A program made the translations under genes and the position numbers. A stretch of DNA of 64,000 nt, from the NCBI GenBank assembly GCA_022495005.1, contig JAGYXB010000509.1, positions 1,674,001 through 1,738,000 on the forward strand, given 5' to 3'. The DNA is from Rhyacophila brunnea (lineage: Eukaryota; Arthropoda; Insecta; Trichoptera; Rhyacophilidae). A model generated the notes under the pieces. That model saw nothing but the letters and a program-made list of their open reading frames with translations. It was not told the origin of the DNA and did no database searches. Below, piece by piece: positions 1 to 10,600 of the stretch (position 1 is the stretch's first letter; the number at the start of each line of letters is the position of its first letter).

Positions 1-47
1 TTCACAAATATCATAATTATGATAAATGCGGTCACTTGTAGAGTCTC
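1..47. other. AT-rich edge of window
   Basis: Short AT-rich sequence before the first inverted repeat. No feature seen. Confidence 0.5.
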
Positions 48-54
48 CGTCACA

Positions 55-187
55 TAACCTTGCCATTTGCAATAGATTTTTTGAATGAAAACGTGAATAA
101 ACCAATCGAGTGCTTGGAATTTACTAATACATTTATACAGTTGCGTATATACACAAATCCTTGTCACTGTTTACAATGGCAAGGTTA
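55..187. repeat. Inverted repeat, 13-bp perfect arms
   Basis: TAACCTTGCCATT at 55-67 recurs as its exact reverse complement at 175-187, and the sequence just outside the arms also partly matches (CTCC/GGAG). The 107-bp interior is AT-rich with no open frame. The structure looks like a very small MITE or a remnant of one. No target duplication was recognised. Confidence 0.5.
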
Positions 188-2159
188 CGTGGAGGATAGA
201 CTAACTGTGACAGTTCATATTACCTGGTAGTTGAGTGTACCCATCAGGCGTATCACTGTTCACGTCACAGTGACCGATAGAGAGAGTTAACGAGGGTGGA
301 TGGTCGCAGTCTCGGGTGTGCAAGCTGATCGACTTCCTTATCAAGTTGCAAGTGTTCGACACAGCAACGCTGTGCTTGCAAACGTCTAAAATACACACAT
401 TATATTATACGATGAATGCATTACGCACCGTATGGCTGATGGTCGTCTCTGCGCGTGGCATTAACAAGAAGTTACATTTATTATCATCTGCAATGACAAC
501 TAGTTTACTCGAGTTTTAATTTCTATTTTTTCTATTTTCTATAATTTTTTTAATGAGACAATGCCGTTTAATAGATGAAACTGCCATTCGTGGAAAATTT
601 TGTCAACGATTGAGATTTTATTTTCTTTTATTTATGGTCTGTTTATAACGTAAAACTATAGTTATAACTAATAAGGTTAGATATCATTAATTTCTCCGGT
701 AATTTTATAAAAATTCGTCGTATTTCTCAAATTGAAAAACGGTTTGTTGAATTTTTGCTATCAAATCTAAATATTATATCAATATGAATTTAAAAAAAAA
801 TTAGTCGCCAATATAAAAATCTGCTAAATAATTGGCAACTTTTCTTTCGTGCGGTTCAAATGGAAAAAAATATTCAGTTTGAGATAACTTAGTCTTTTAG
901 AGTAATTAGGAATAAGATAATAATGGATACGTGACCATTTGTCGAAATCATCAGACGCTAAGTCCATAATATTTATAAAATGATCATTGGATAGAATAAA
1001 ATTATTATTATATAGGTACCTTCATTCGGTAATAAAAAAATCTCCGCTACTGAATTGTCAGCTTCCTATTAAATAAATCAGGAAACGTGATTGGTGTTGC
1101 ATTCTATAAAAATATGTCATATATGAATATTTTTATAATACTTATTAATAAAGTGTATACTTATGTATGGTCGAAGAAGATATTATTAAACCAGAGAATA
1201 TCAAATTTAATAAGCTTTCTTCACTCTTTAAGTGTAATTTTTAAAATAAAACTTTTCAGTAAAAAAATGACAGAAATACAGTCGTATAAATGGGATTTTC
1301 TATAAATATTAATAATGCTGCAATACTAATATTATAACATCAGAGGCTGTTTTAAACTCAGTACTTCACCCTTGATAAACAAGTAAAAGAGATAGGCACA
1401 AGCGTTAGCTTGAGGTACCTACGTACAATACTATTGACAGAAAATTAGAAATTGTCAGAGATGCAGCCGTTGATTGAAGAGAGTGATGTAATATGGTTAA
1501 ATATGTAAGTACAGTTCACGATGTTAACCGTAACAATAATCGAACTTGCTCTTTTCAATGGCTGTGCCCTAGAACTAAGTCCATATGCGTATGTACAAAA
1601 ATAAATATGGAAAATGACTCTAACGTTGGAGAGAAGCTATTGTGCAAGGACCTGGATGGAGATTAGCGATAGATGTTGGCGGTGGTAAAAACGAATATGA
1701 AAAATAAACCTGACTTGAAATAGGTACATGCTTTTCCCTTCACCACCCGCCACGTCTCCATACCCGTTATGAAGGCGTATACCGTGACGTAACGAACGTT
1801 AGGCGCTCTTAAAATTTGTGCCAAAAGTGTCCCAGGAGCAACTTCTCAAGACCTTGGTTGGCGTGAGCGTGACTCCTACTTCGATAATGTATTACGGTCA
1901 ATTCTCGATGAGAAAAGACCTTCTCGCTCGCCGTAAAATGCCGCAAACCTTTTAAAAGCTGAGAAATTTTCCCTCGTAGATACCAAGTCTGAATGGTCGG
2001 CCAATCAACTGAAGGTCAGACAATGGGTACTGCGGTTTTCGATGATTTTATCGATTAGGCAAGAATAAATAGAACATGTTTGAAACAACGGATTTAAGAA
2101 ATAAATCAATTTTTTGATACGTCATGTTATGTGAATTGATTTTGATCAACAGTCAGTGG
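188..2159. other. Unannotated AT-rich DNA with a mixed-composition patch
   Basis: Short open frames (for example 316-519 +) show no recognisable motif. From about 1640 to 2050 the composition is more balanced than the surroundings, but all frames are interrupted and no repeat partner was found in the window. It could hold regulatory DNA or an old repeat. Confidence 0.4.
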
Positions 2160-2540
2160 TATGACGTGTGCCTAGACTAAGCTGCCATCGCTTGCAGGCT
2201 ACATGGCTTGTCATTACGCCGGCCACAAAAGCGGCCCGGAAATTTGCCACTAATTGCAATTCTTTTATTTCTTTTGGCCCCTTTATAAGTTTTATTTTCG
2301 GTCCGCGGTTGCATTCCGCCCGTCGAAAGATACCTAATTCTTTTTTATAATATTATCTTATTTCTTTCCGTTGAATGATTGTTGTCACAGTCGTGAGCCA
2401 TTAGCGGGCAGCGCGAATAATACAGCGCCATTGTCGCCGGAGAGGCTTGCTCGGAGGCTTTTTTCGACTGCGGCTAATGTATTCAACGGAACGCAGAGCC
2501 TTTTCTGGTTCGGTTTATATTTCAAATAGAAGACGTGACG
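2160..2540. promoter_or_regulatory. GC-richer noncoding island, possible enhancer-like element
   Basis: About 380 bp with noticeably higher G+C than the flanks. It contains homeodomain-type words (CTAATTGCAATT), a TTTATAAGTTTTATTTT stretch and several CGG/GCGG words. The open frame at 2168-2350 (+) has no recognisable domain. No copy was found elsewhere in the window, so it does not behave like the local repeats. A conserved noncoding element is one reading; an unrecognised exon or old transposon is equally open. Confidence 0.25.
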
Positions 2541-2725
2541 TGATGATAGGAAATATGAAAAAGGACATACTATCGCCTGCCATTATACTAAGCTAACCCC
2601 TCTTCGTACTTGGTTTAATTCAGCAATATTCATTCATACCAGTTATTCGATGCTGGTTTGGTTATAGAACGCCGTCACTAACCACAGTCACCGGTGCCAA
2701 CCGCGTTATTGCCTATGTAGACCAA
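2541..2725. other. Unannotated spacer
   Basis: Nothing recognised between the GC-richer island and the foldback element. Confidence 0.4.
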
Positions 2726-3027
2726 CGCATATATTCTATACACAAGACTGCTATCGGCCGCTATCGGCAGCTATCGAGGGTAGTTTTTCATATTTTTGTA
2801 TTGAAGTACTTATTATGATTTTTACAATAAATTAGTTGTAATTGTTACAATAAGTGCTATGTTAACAGTACCTCTCTTGGCTGTGCTAACTTTTAGAATG
2901 AAAAAGACAGTTTTGACTATTTAGATTTAGACGGCTAACTTATTGTAATATGTATACTAATTCAATACAAAATATGATAAACTACCCTCGATAACCGCCG
3001 ATAGCAGTCTTGTGTATAGAATAGATG
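2726..3027. mobile_element. Foldback MITE, copy A
   Basis: Starts near ATTCTATACACAAGACTGC and ends with the reverse complement GCAGTCTTGTGTATAGAAT. The arms continue inward through CTATCGAGGGTAGTTT and AAACTACCCTCGATA. The interior carries the family words GTTACAATAAGTGCTA and GGCTAACTTATTGTAAT. Related copies lie at about 31135 and 32643. No coding capacity, so it must have relied on proteins from elsewhere. Exact ends and target duplication are unclear because the outermost bases differ between copies. Confidence 0.75.
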
Positions 3028-3133
3028 ATACAAGAATCGGTTTTCATCACGCAATGCAATGGTACAATTTCCCATAATCGCATAAGAATTGGACTGACTA
3101 ATCGCATTTTCGCATATTGACACCTATACCTAT

Positions 3134-3343
3134 TTAATTTCTAATTTTGTTTTCCACATTAAAAATTATGTCATAATTTTCTATATTCACCTGATTCAAC
3201 AATATTGTGTCATGTGTGTAAAATACTATCCATAAGAATAATTGTCTGGAGAAGTACCCGAGCGTGCTTTGTCCTGGAAAAAGTCCTGGGTCATCGACCG
3301 GCACACTCCGGCTTCCGACACTACTGGACGAAGTATGTGTCAA
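3134..3343 (-). repeat. GC-richer open segment, possible repeat tail
   Basis: An open frame of 69 codons covers a segment (3230-3340) of more balanced composition than the flanks. The translation has no recognised domain. It could be the 3' part of a SINE or LINE, but no A-box, B-box or reverse-transcriptase motif was found to confirm that. Confidence 0.2.
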
Positions 3344-3390
3344 CTACAACATTTTAGTCTACCCTGGAGTTTAAACTGCCAGAATCATTG

Positions 3391-3407
3391 ATATATATAT
3401 ATATATA
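3391..3407. repeat. (AT)n microsatellite
   Basis: An uninterrupted AT run ending in the TA used as the target of the first mariner copy. TATATATA also follows the other end (4637-4650), so the element sits inside a former TA-rich tract. Confidence 0.85.
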
Positions 3408-4636
3408 CGAGGGTGGGTCAATAATTCCTTAGAAAAAAGCATTAAAACAGTTTTTATTTTTGTATTTTTTTTTTATTTCTCAACATAATCTCCTTGGAGC
3501 TCAATACACTTGGTTAGACGTTTCTCAATTTTTTTTAAACCGTCAGAAAAATAAGTTTTCGGAAGGTCCTCAAAATAAGCATTTGTCCGATCGATGACTT
3601 CTTCATTTGAAAAAAAATGTTGTCCACTTAGCCATTTTTTTAAGTTTGGGAAAAGGAAAAAGTCACTGGGGGCTAAATCTGGCGAATACGGTGGGTGGTC
3701 GACCAATTCGAACTTCAATTCTTCAATTTTAGCCATTGATCGTAAACTTGTGTGAACACGGGCATTGTCCTGATGAAAGAGGATTTTTTCCTGTTTAAAT
3801 GAGGCCGTTTTTCTTCAATTTTGTTTTTTAGCTGGTCCAATAAAGATGCATAATAATCCCCTGTTATTGTTTTTCCTTTTTCCAAATAGTCAACGAAAAT
3901 AATTTCACGTGCATCCCAAAATACAGTAGCCATAACCTTACCAGCTGATTTTACGGTTTTCGCCTTCTTTGGACATGGTTCGCCTTCGCAATCCACTGCT
4001 TTGACTGTTCTTTCGTCTCGGGAGTATAGTGGTGTATCCATGTTTCATCTACAGTCACAAAGCGACGAAAAAATTCATCCGGATTGCGTTGCATGAGCGA
4101 CAACAGGGCTTTAGAGGCCACCACCCCATTGCGTTTATTGTCGACTGTGAGCAAACGCGGCACCCATCTTGCAGAAACTTTTTCATGCCCAATTTGTCAT
4201 GTAAAATAGAAATGACGCTACCTTTTGAGATCCCTGTAACCTCAATTATCTCACTCAACTTTAATCTTCGGTCACTTAACACCATATCGTGGATTTTATT
4301 GATCATTTCTGGTGTAGTCACCTCTACAGGACGTCCTGAGCGTGGTTCATCCTTTGTTGATGTACGACCACGTTTAAATTCATTTAACCAGTTATAAATA
4401 GTTGCAAGTGAAGGAGCAGATATGCCGTGAACTAAATCCAACTCATTTTTTATTTCCTTTGCTGTTAACATCAGCAAATTTTTTTTTTAAATGTACGAGA
4501 AACACACAACAACCCGACCAATCTGATTGAAACTTCGCAGCATACTGAATCGAGTGCCGCTGCATGAAAACAAACCGCTTACAGTACTAGTTGCGCCACC
4601 TGTCGGCTTTTCTAAGGACTTATTGACCCACCCTCG
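3408..4636 (-). mobile_element. Mariner element, copy 1 (dead)
   Basis: A 1229-bp element flanked by TA on both sides (3406-3407 and 4637-4638), the standard mariner target duplication. The terminal inverted repeats are about 29 bp with one mismatch and begin CGAGGGTGGGTCAATAA. The transposase lies on the minus strand, broken into several frames. It is in the same orientation as copy 2 (8614-9899) and about 95 percent or more similar to it by eye, but about 57 bp are missing near the transposase start, which explains its shorter length. Confidence 0.95.
3473..4477 (-). pseudogene. Mariner transposase pseudogene (copy 1)
   Basis: D,D34D DDE transposase of the mariner family; intact relatives cut and paste the element at TA sites in the nucleus. 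The N-terminal helix-turn-helix part is open from 4477 down to about 4180 (motif GRPVEVTTPEMINKIH). A different frame carries the first catalytic Asp in VDETWIHHYTPETKEQSKQW (about 4048). A third carries AGKVMATVFWDA. A fourth (3736-3473) carries YSPDLAPSDFFLF with the third catalytic Asp and ends GDYVEK. Three frame breaks lie near 4180, 3980 and 3790. The true start is missing. The motifs resemble the mellifera/irritans-type lineages, but I did not test this. Confidence 0.93.
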
Positions 4637-4638
4637 TA

Positions 4639-4859
4639 TATTATATATATACGATACATCATTCATTCCATCCCGCGTTGACCGGATGTAACGCGCTGCG
4701 GAGTTCAAAAACCTGCACCTAGATGTTGCCACTCAGAGTAGTTCAACAGAGCTACACTAACACCAATAGCTGATGTCATTAAGTTATGAAATCATATACT
4801 ACGTTTACCGTTAGTCTTTTCTTGAATAATGCTTTCGGGAATGTTGTATTTTGCCCTCA
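4639..4859. other. Unannotated spacer
   Basis: TA-rich just after the mariner, then mixed sequence with no recognised feature. Confidence 0.4.
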
Positions 4860-5105
4860 TAAAATGCAGATACTGCGCTGCATCGGCCACGTACATAGAA
4901 TACTGGAGGATATACCTATCACCAAGGCGGGCTGTGTAAACATCCTTCGAGGGCAAGAGAATACCTGGATGGGCGAAATTGAGAGGGCTGTACTGCGACC
5001 TGCGACAGAGGAGATTTAAGGATGCTCGGTCAAAGCAACCGGAGAATGTAGGCGCTGGATCGTCCTGGATGGAGAAAGTATTTGAAGGAGACCAAGAGTT
5101 TTAGT
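4860..5105 (+). pseudogene. Non-LTR retrotransposon ORF2 C-terminal scrap
   Basis: The translation contains LRCIGHVHRILED, matching the [LR]RWxGHVxRM block that follows the reverse transcriptase in many insect LINEs. After a stop and a frame change comes ALDRPGWRKYLKETKSF, the usual DRxxWRxxVxEAK ending. Only the last roughly 80 codons of an ORF2 are present, the common outcome of 5' truncation. No target duplication was found. The clade cannot be told from so short a piece. Confidence 0.65.
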
Positions 5106-6183
5106 ACTATAAATGATAAATGAATGTGATCGAAGTACCTACCTACTATAGATTTATGGTTACGATAAAACGCAGAACTTTCCGGCCCCTATCCCATTCG
5201 TTTAAGGACATCAACATAATTTTTAATCCTGTCTATTCAATGTATTTCAAGGATAGTTTCAACTTTCCGTGTTATCTCTTGTTTTAGCCGTATATGTAGA
5301 TAACAGTTTCTACAATTACCTACTTTGGTTTCAACATTGAAAAAAAAGCATTTATGAATTTCGTAAGTAAACAATAATAAATATGATAGGTGGTTATTTA
5401 AGTTTGTGGATAATATCTATTATAATATATGTTTATAATTAAAGTGTTGCTTATTGAGTAAATACAAGTGCACTGGTGACCAAGTTGAGGAAATCGACTT
5501 CAACGTTATCCAATTTTCTAATTAAGTACTTGTTAATAATGATTATACATCACTCTTTTTAACATTCCATAAATGAGGTATTGTTTTAAAATATTGTATT
5601 AGTAAAATTCCACAAATGTATTTATTTATGTTTAAAGGAAGCCAAAATATTCAATTTATATACAAATACTACCAAAATAATAATAGACCTACCCCAACCA
5701 ACTTGGTCGAATATGTGTGAAATCAAAAATCCGCCAAACATTTAAATATTTAAAACATAAGTAGGTATATAAGTTAATACGAGAGGCGGTGAAAATTAAC
5801 TTAGTCAATATAATATCTATCTGATGCCTTTTATTTATTTAAAATATTTAAGGAATTAGGAGATAACTACGCGAAAACAGACGTTTTACGTTTGGTGCAT
5901 TTCTATAATAGATTTATTTTTGTTCGACTGGGAAGATACCTCTGTGAAGCGCTACAGTTACTACATTAAAAAAATAGATGTATTTTCGATAAAATGAAAA
6001 CAGTGGCAAAAAATAATTAACCGCCCTCTAAATTCGGCCGCACTTGTGCAATGCACATTTTGCATATGTGCGAGGCGTCCTTGCATAATAACGATACTGG
6101 ATACTCAATGTTTATTGTGCATAAGATAATTATTAATTATACACCGTGTATGTACCTACTATATTATTTTACAACGTTTTTTT
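5106..6183. other. Unannotated AT-rich DNA
   Basis: No open frame with a recognisable motif. ACAACGTTTTT at 6171 duplicates the first bases of the adjoining repeat (6185), a small local duplication. Confidence 0.4.
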
Positions 6184-6601
6184 TACAACGTTTTTCTTAG
6201 CTCGTATTCTTATTTGTCCGGTGGTTCTTTGTCCGGTACAAATCTTGCAATCGATTTTTAACTAACTTTCCGACTAGCTAGACATTTGAAACCTTTAGAA
6301 TAAATCAAAACGCGATGCCAATGCATTTTTTTAATACTTTTAGCCATCTTTAAGTAGAATTGAATTCATTTTCAGTTAATTCTGTTTTGTATGAAAAGTT
6401 ATTTCAACACCATTATTGGTTGCTAGGGGTCTGGGGTCCTAGCAACTAAATTATTAATATATACGTGCGTTACTATGGAAATCAATATGACCTGCCAAGT
6501 ACAAATTTTTCTAATCGTTTAAGCTAGTCAAGTCAAGTTTATATGATTCAACAGAAAATTTAAAAACGTTGTATATAAAAAGTTCTTTTTATCTTGTAAT
6601 T
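6184..6601 (+). repeat. 420-bp dispersed repeat, copy 1
   Basis: Shares its whole length with 43515-43937 and 53537-54002: TACAACGTTTTT at the left, then TTAGCTCGTATTCTTATTTG, TCCGGTGGTTCTTTGTCC, CCGACTAGCTAGACATTTG, and a right end near AAAAGTTCTTTTTATCTTG. Ends are taken from the nested copy at 43 kb. No open frame and no long terminal repeats. ACAACGTTTTT near the left recurs inverted (AAAAACGTTGT) about 30 bp inside the right end. The class of element is not recognised. Confidence 0.8.
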
Positions 6602-7277
6602 ATTTAATTATATGTCACTTGTGCTACTTTAATCCCTGGCACCTGAATTTATTGTAAGAAATGAGGAGTTGAATATATTTTTTTGGTTTGCATGGTTATT
6701 ATTTAATCATATCAAATAAATGTGAGCCAACAAAATCGATTTTATTTGACGTGTGCGATTGTTAGAGAATATTATTCGCCGTTCATACGCGATTGTATAA
6801 ATTCCGTACATCAAACAGTGACACACATACATAAGTGATCAGATAATGGTCGATTATTATTCGGACTTTGTTGTGTGACTCACAGCAATAATTTATTTGC
6901 CTTTTCAGTCGCTGTTTGCTTTGCGTTTTGTTAGTTTTTTGTAAATTACAGGTGATTAAAATATACTATGTTTTTTCTGATATTATTTTAAGCGCTGAGA
7001 ATATTTTAGTTATGGGAATTACTGTTGACAATGTTCGAAGAGCGCATTATTATGTAATAAAGACTTAAGGCCTCTTTAAGGATCTTTCTTGTCTCATTAC
7101 GGGTTAATGAACTTTGATAAATATTGCTCTGAATTAAAAAAAAACGTAGACTGCTACGCCGTAGGCCGTAGACGATCAACTGTTAAGTGAATTTAAAGTC
7201 TAATGTCAGATTGTTTAGGATTGCAATAATTTGAAAAGTAGAGACCGTAAACTATGTATAAAGCCAATATTAAATTT
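6602..7277. other. Unannotated AT-rich DNA
   Basis: No recognised gene or repeat. Confidence 0.4.
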
Positions 7278-7734
7278 TTCTAATCCAGGGATTCCCAACC
7301 CTTTAATTGTTTGGCAAAATCTTAGAGATATATTAAAACCGTAAAACCCTTTATCTGAGTGACTCAATATTTTTAGGTGCATAGTGGTATGTATATTAGA
7401 AAATATACGTGTAAAACGCTTCGATAAATATGAATTAAATAGTGCATTGCAGGTAATAACGTTCATTACTGACAATTGAAATATTATTTTTCTATTTATT
7501 TTCTTCTTGCTACCCAGAAAATCCAATTTCCTGGTAACACTATAATTATTTCAATTTGAGACGATATAGAATCAAGTGAAATGTTTAAAATACATCATTG
7601 TTTATTAATAGGTAACATTAAAACTTTTTTTTACTCTATTGCTAAAAATATTTGATGTTGGTACTTACTTACTTACTTTCCATAACTTTTTTCAAATTCT
7701 CGCGGAACTCTGGTTGGGAATCACTATTCTAATC
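7278..7734. mobile_element. hAT-type MITE with TSD TTCTAATC
   Basis: Element body 7286-7726 (441 bp) is bounded by identical 8-bp direct repeats TTCTAATC (7278-7285 and 7727-7734), the target duplication length of hAT transposons. The left end CAGGGATTCCCAACC is matched by the inverted right end, which reads TAGTGATTCCCAACC on the other strand (two mismatches in 15). The 103-codon frame inside (7215-7526, minus) runs across the element border and has no transposase motif, so it is not taken as a gene. Ends of this type are typical of hAT-Charlie-like elements. Confidence 0.9.
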
Positions 7735-8613
7735 AATATGATAATTATTACAAGCATTATTAGATGCATAAATATATGGATTTTTATATAATTAACATTC
7801 TTTTAGAGACATATTATTCCAATATAAGTTCATTCTCAATCGTTGTTACCCATTGAAATTATAACAATTGTTTCAAACCTGCTGTCAAAGCAGATACATA
7901 CGTAGTTTGTAATTTGAGACATTTATGAATTAGTCAAAGGTCTTTGCTATATTATATTATAATAGAAATTTAATAAACTAAATGTTAATAATAAACATAC
8001 AATATAATATATATGAATAGCAAGGGATCATTTAACGAATTTACATTTTGTAACGTTTTTTTTAATTGTAAGTTTATCGTTGACTAAATAAAATACCTAC
8101 GTATTTATTTTCGTTAGGTATCTATCTATCTCTATGGAGTATTTGACTTAAAATCTGCTTCATCAGAATTCAGACATTCTAGTGATTCACAATAAATAGC
8201 ATCATTGTCTTGCAGAAAATGGAATAAATATTCTTCAAATGTCTGAACAACACAATGAGTCTGGACTGTGGATTAAATTTCATTTTTTTTATTTTTATAA
8301 AGTACTATCCATATTATGAAATTTTAAAAATTACCTAATGTGACAATGTAACTACTCAGATAATGACATACTTATTGTTTCCACCGCTTATGGCCGGAAG
8401 CAAAATGGTGATGTTATTATGAAGTGATAATGATAATACTATCTAAGGTTAGCCCAGAATTTCATCCACACCGACAAAGAGTAAGGAAGACACGAGCTCA
8501 TCAGTGTAATCTTGAAATGAGGGAATTAGAAATGCGATATGAACAAACTCGTGATACAGTGGGGTAACTGCAGCCTCCTACACCTTTTAAAAAATACGCC
8601 AGTGGAAGTTTTA
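7735..8613. other. Unannotated AT-rich DNA
   Basis: No recognised gene or repeat up to the second mariner. Confidence 0.4.
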
Positions 8614-9899
8614 CGAGGGTGGGTCAATAATTCCTTAGAAAAAAGCATTAAAACAGTTTTTATTTTTGTATTTTTTTTTTATTTCTCAACATAATCTCCT
8701 TGAGCTCAATACACTTGGTTAGACGTTTCTCAATTTTTTTAAACCGTCAGAAAAATAAGTTTTCGGAAGGTCCTCAAAATAAGCATTTGTCCGATCGATG
8801 ACTTCTTCATTTGAAAAAAAACGTTGTCCACTTAGCCATTTTTTTAAGTTTGGGAAAAGGAAAAAGTCACTGGGGGCTAAATCTGGCGAATACGGTGGGT
8901 GGTCGACCAATTCGAACTTCAATTCTTCAATTTTAGCCATTGATCGTAAACATGTGTGAACACGGCATTGTCCTGATGAAAGAGGATTTTTTTCCTGTTT
9001 AAATGAGGCCGTTTTTCTTCAATTTTGTTTTTTAGCTGGTCCAATAAAGATGCATAATAATCCCTTGTTATTGTTTTTCCTTTTTCAAATAGTCAACGAA
9101 AATAATTTCACGTGCATCCCAAAATACAGTAGCCATAACCTTACCAGCTGATTTTACGGTTTTCGCCTTCTTTGGACATGGTTTGCCTTCGCAATCCACT
9201 GCTTTGACTGTTCTTTCGTCTCGGGAGTATAGTGGTGTATCCATGTTTCATCTACAGTCACAAAGCGACGAAAAAATTCATCCGGATTGCGTTGCATGAG
9301 CGACAACAGGGCTTTAGAGGCCACCACCCTATGCGTTTATTGTCGACTGTGAGCAAACGCGGCACCCATCTTGCAGAAATTTTTTCATGCCCAATTTGTC
9401 ATGTAAAATAGAAATGACGCTACCTTTTGAGATCCCTGTAACCTCAATTATCTCACTCAACTTTAATCTTCGGCCACTTAACACCATACCGTGGATTTTA
9501 TTGATCATATCTGGTGTAGTCACCTCTACAGGACGTCCTGAGCGTGGTTCATCCTTTGTTGATGTACGACCACGTTTAAATTCATTTAACCAGTTATAAA
9601 TAGTTGCAAGTGAAGGAGCAGATATGCCGTGAACTAAATCCAACTCATTTTTATTTCCTTTGCTGTTAACCCTTTTATATTAAAATGTTTAATAACAACT
9701 CTAAACTCAATTTTCTCCATTTTTTTTTCCACAAGCAAATTTTTTTTTTAAATGTACGAGAAACACACAACAACCCGACCAATCTGATTGAAACTTCGCA
9801 GCATACTGAATCGGTAGTGCCGCTGCATGAAAACAAACCGCTTACAGTACTAGTCGCGCCACCTGTCGGCTTTTCTAAGGACTTATTGACCCACCCTCG
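8614..9899 (-). mobile_element. Mariner element, copy 2 (dead)
   Basis: A 1286-bp element with the same terminal inverted repeats as copy 1 and TA on both sides (8612-8613 and 9900-9901). Its flanks are unrelated to those of copy 1, so the two are separate insertions rather than a segmental duplication. It keeps a segment at about 9671-9728 that copy 1 has lost, which contains the transposase start. Confidence 0.95.
8679..9720 (-). pseudogene. Mariner transposase pseudogene (copy 2)
   Basis: Same transposase as in copy 1. The start codon at 9720 opens MEKIEFRVVIKHFNIKG, the expected mariner N-terminus, but one T is missing from the run at 9648-9652 and shifts the frame after about 23 codons. 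The helix-turn-helix part follows at 9643-9380. Two frame breaks (near 9384 and 9195) are at the same places as in copy 1. Others are its own: one base short at about 9332, a missing C beside the second catalytic Asp (about 8965), and one near the C-terminus. The C-terminal block with YSPDLAPSDFFLF is open (8940-8719). Confidence 0.92.
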
Positions 9900-9901
9900 T
9901 A

Positions 9902-10003
9902 GATACACCAATACAAATGAATTTAATTTATTGTATAAACTGAATAATACAAAATAAATAATAACTAACTACTTGCATATTAAAATAAAAATCTCCGAAG
10001 ACT
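9902..10003. other. Unannotated spacer
   Basis: AT-rich sequence between the second mariner and the TTAGG-core repeat. Confidence 0.4.
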
Positions 10004-10413
10004 ACTTGGGCCGGTTACATGTAAATTTTACGCAAAACATTTCACCGTGGCACAGTTCGCCGTAAGTTTTCTTATCGGAAATGACCGTATATGTACTATA
10101 CGGTCTCCAATTTTATTAGATTCAATATGAACATTAATTCAATTTTCATAACTGATTTTGGCAAAATTAATGAATTCAAGAACTAAAACCTAATCTAACC
10201 TAACCTAACAAATGATCTAATATATCGGTTATTATCAAAATTTGTTTGCTGCTGGCTTCCTGTAGAGTGTAAACTGACAAGAACCGTGTTTTATTTAGAC
10301 ATGAATTTTATGTCAGTACTATACGACCCAAAGAGGTTGGACGGTCTTTAATATACGGCCGTATATTTCCGATACAATATTTCACGTTTCCGCTTGGTAA
10401 ACTTGGGCCAGTT
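10004..10413 (+). repeat. TTAGG-core dispersed repeat, copy 1
   Basis: The segment from about 10012 to 10400 is present in reverse orientation at about 34940-35300. Shared blocks include TTTCACCGTGGCACAGTTCG, ATCGGAAATGACCGTATAT, AACCTAATCTAACCTAACC, and GACAAGAACCGTGTTTTATT. Near its ends TATCGGAAAT (left) is repeated inverted (ATTTCCGATA, right). ACTTGGGCCGGTT (10004-10016) and ACTTGGGCCAGTT (10401-10413) flank it as near-identical direct repeats and may be the target duplication. No coding capacity; class unknown. Confidence 0.75.
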
Positions 10414-10439
10414 GAAGAAAACCAAAGGCGGAACATATC

Positions 10440-10600
10440 AATATAGTTAATAGCATGAGGGCGCGAAAACTCAGAGAGGCCGGTCACATTGAAAGATCGT
10501 GAAGGAGCCCTAGCAGGTATTCGACTCTTTGGGCGTTCCCGGAGGAGGTAGGCGAACTACGTAACGAGGGATGCTGATCGACCTGGTCGCCACAAAACCC
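10440..10600 (+). pseudogene. Possible LINE ORF2 C-terminal scrap
   Basis: A reading frame gives KLREAGHIER, resembling the xRWxGHIxRM block of LINE ORF2 C-termini. It is followed by arginine-rich sequence in a second frame. Stops and frame changes are frequent. Weakly supported. Confidence 0.3.

Noticed and set aside
4029..4397. 122-codon plus-strand frame
   Set aside because: Antisense shadow of the mariner transposase; a shorter form appears in the second mariner at 9387-9599.
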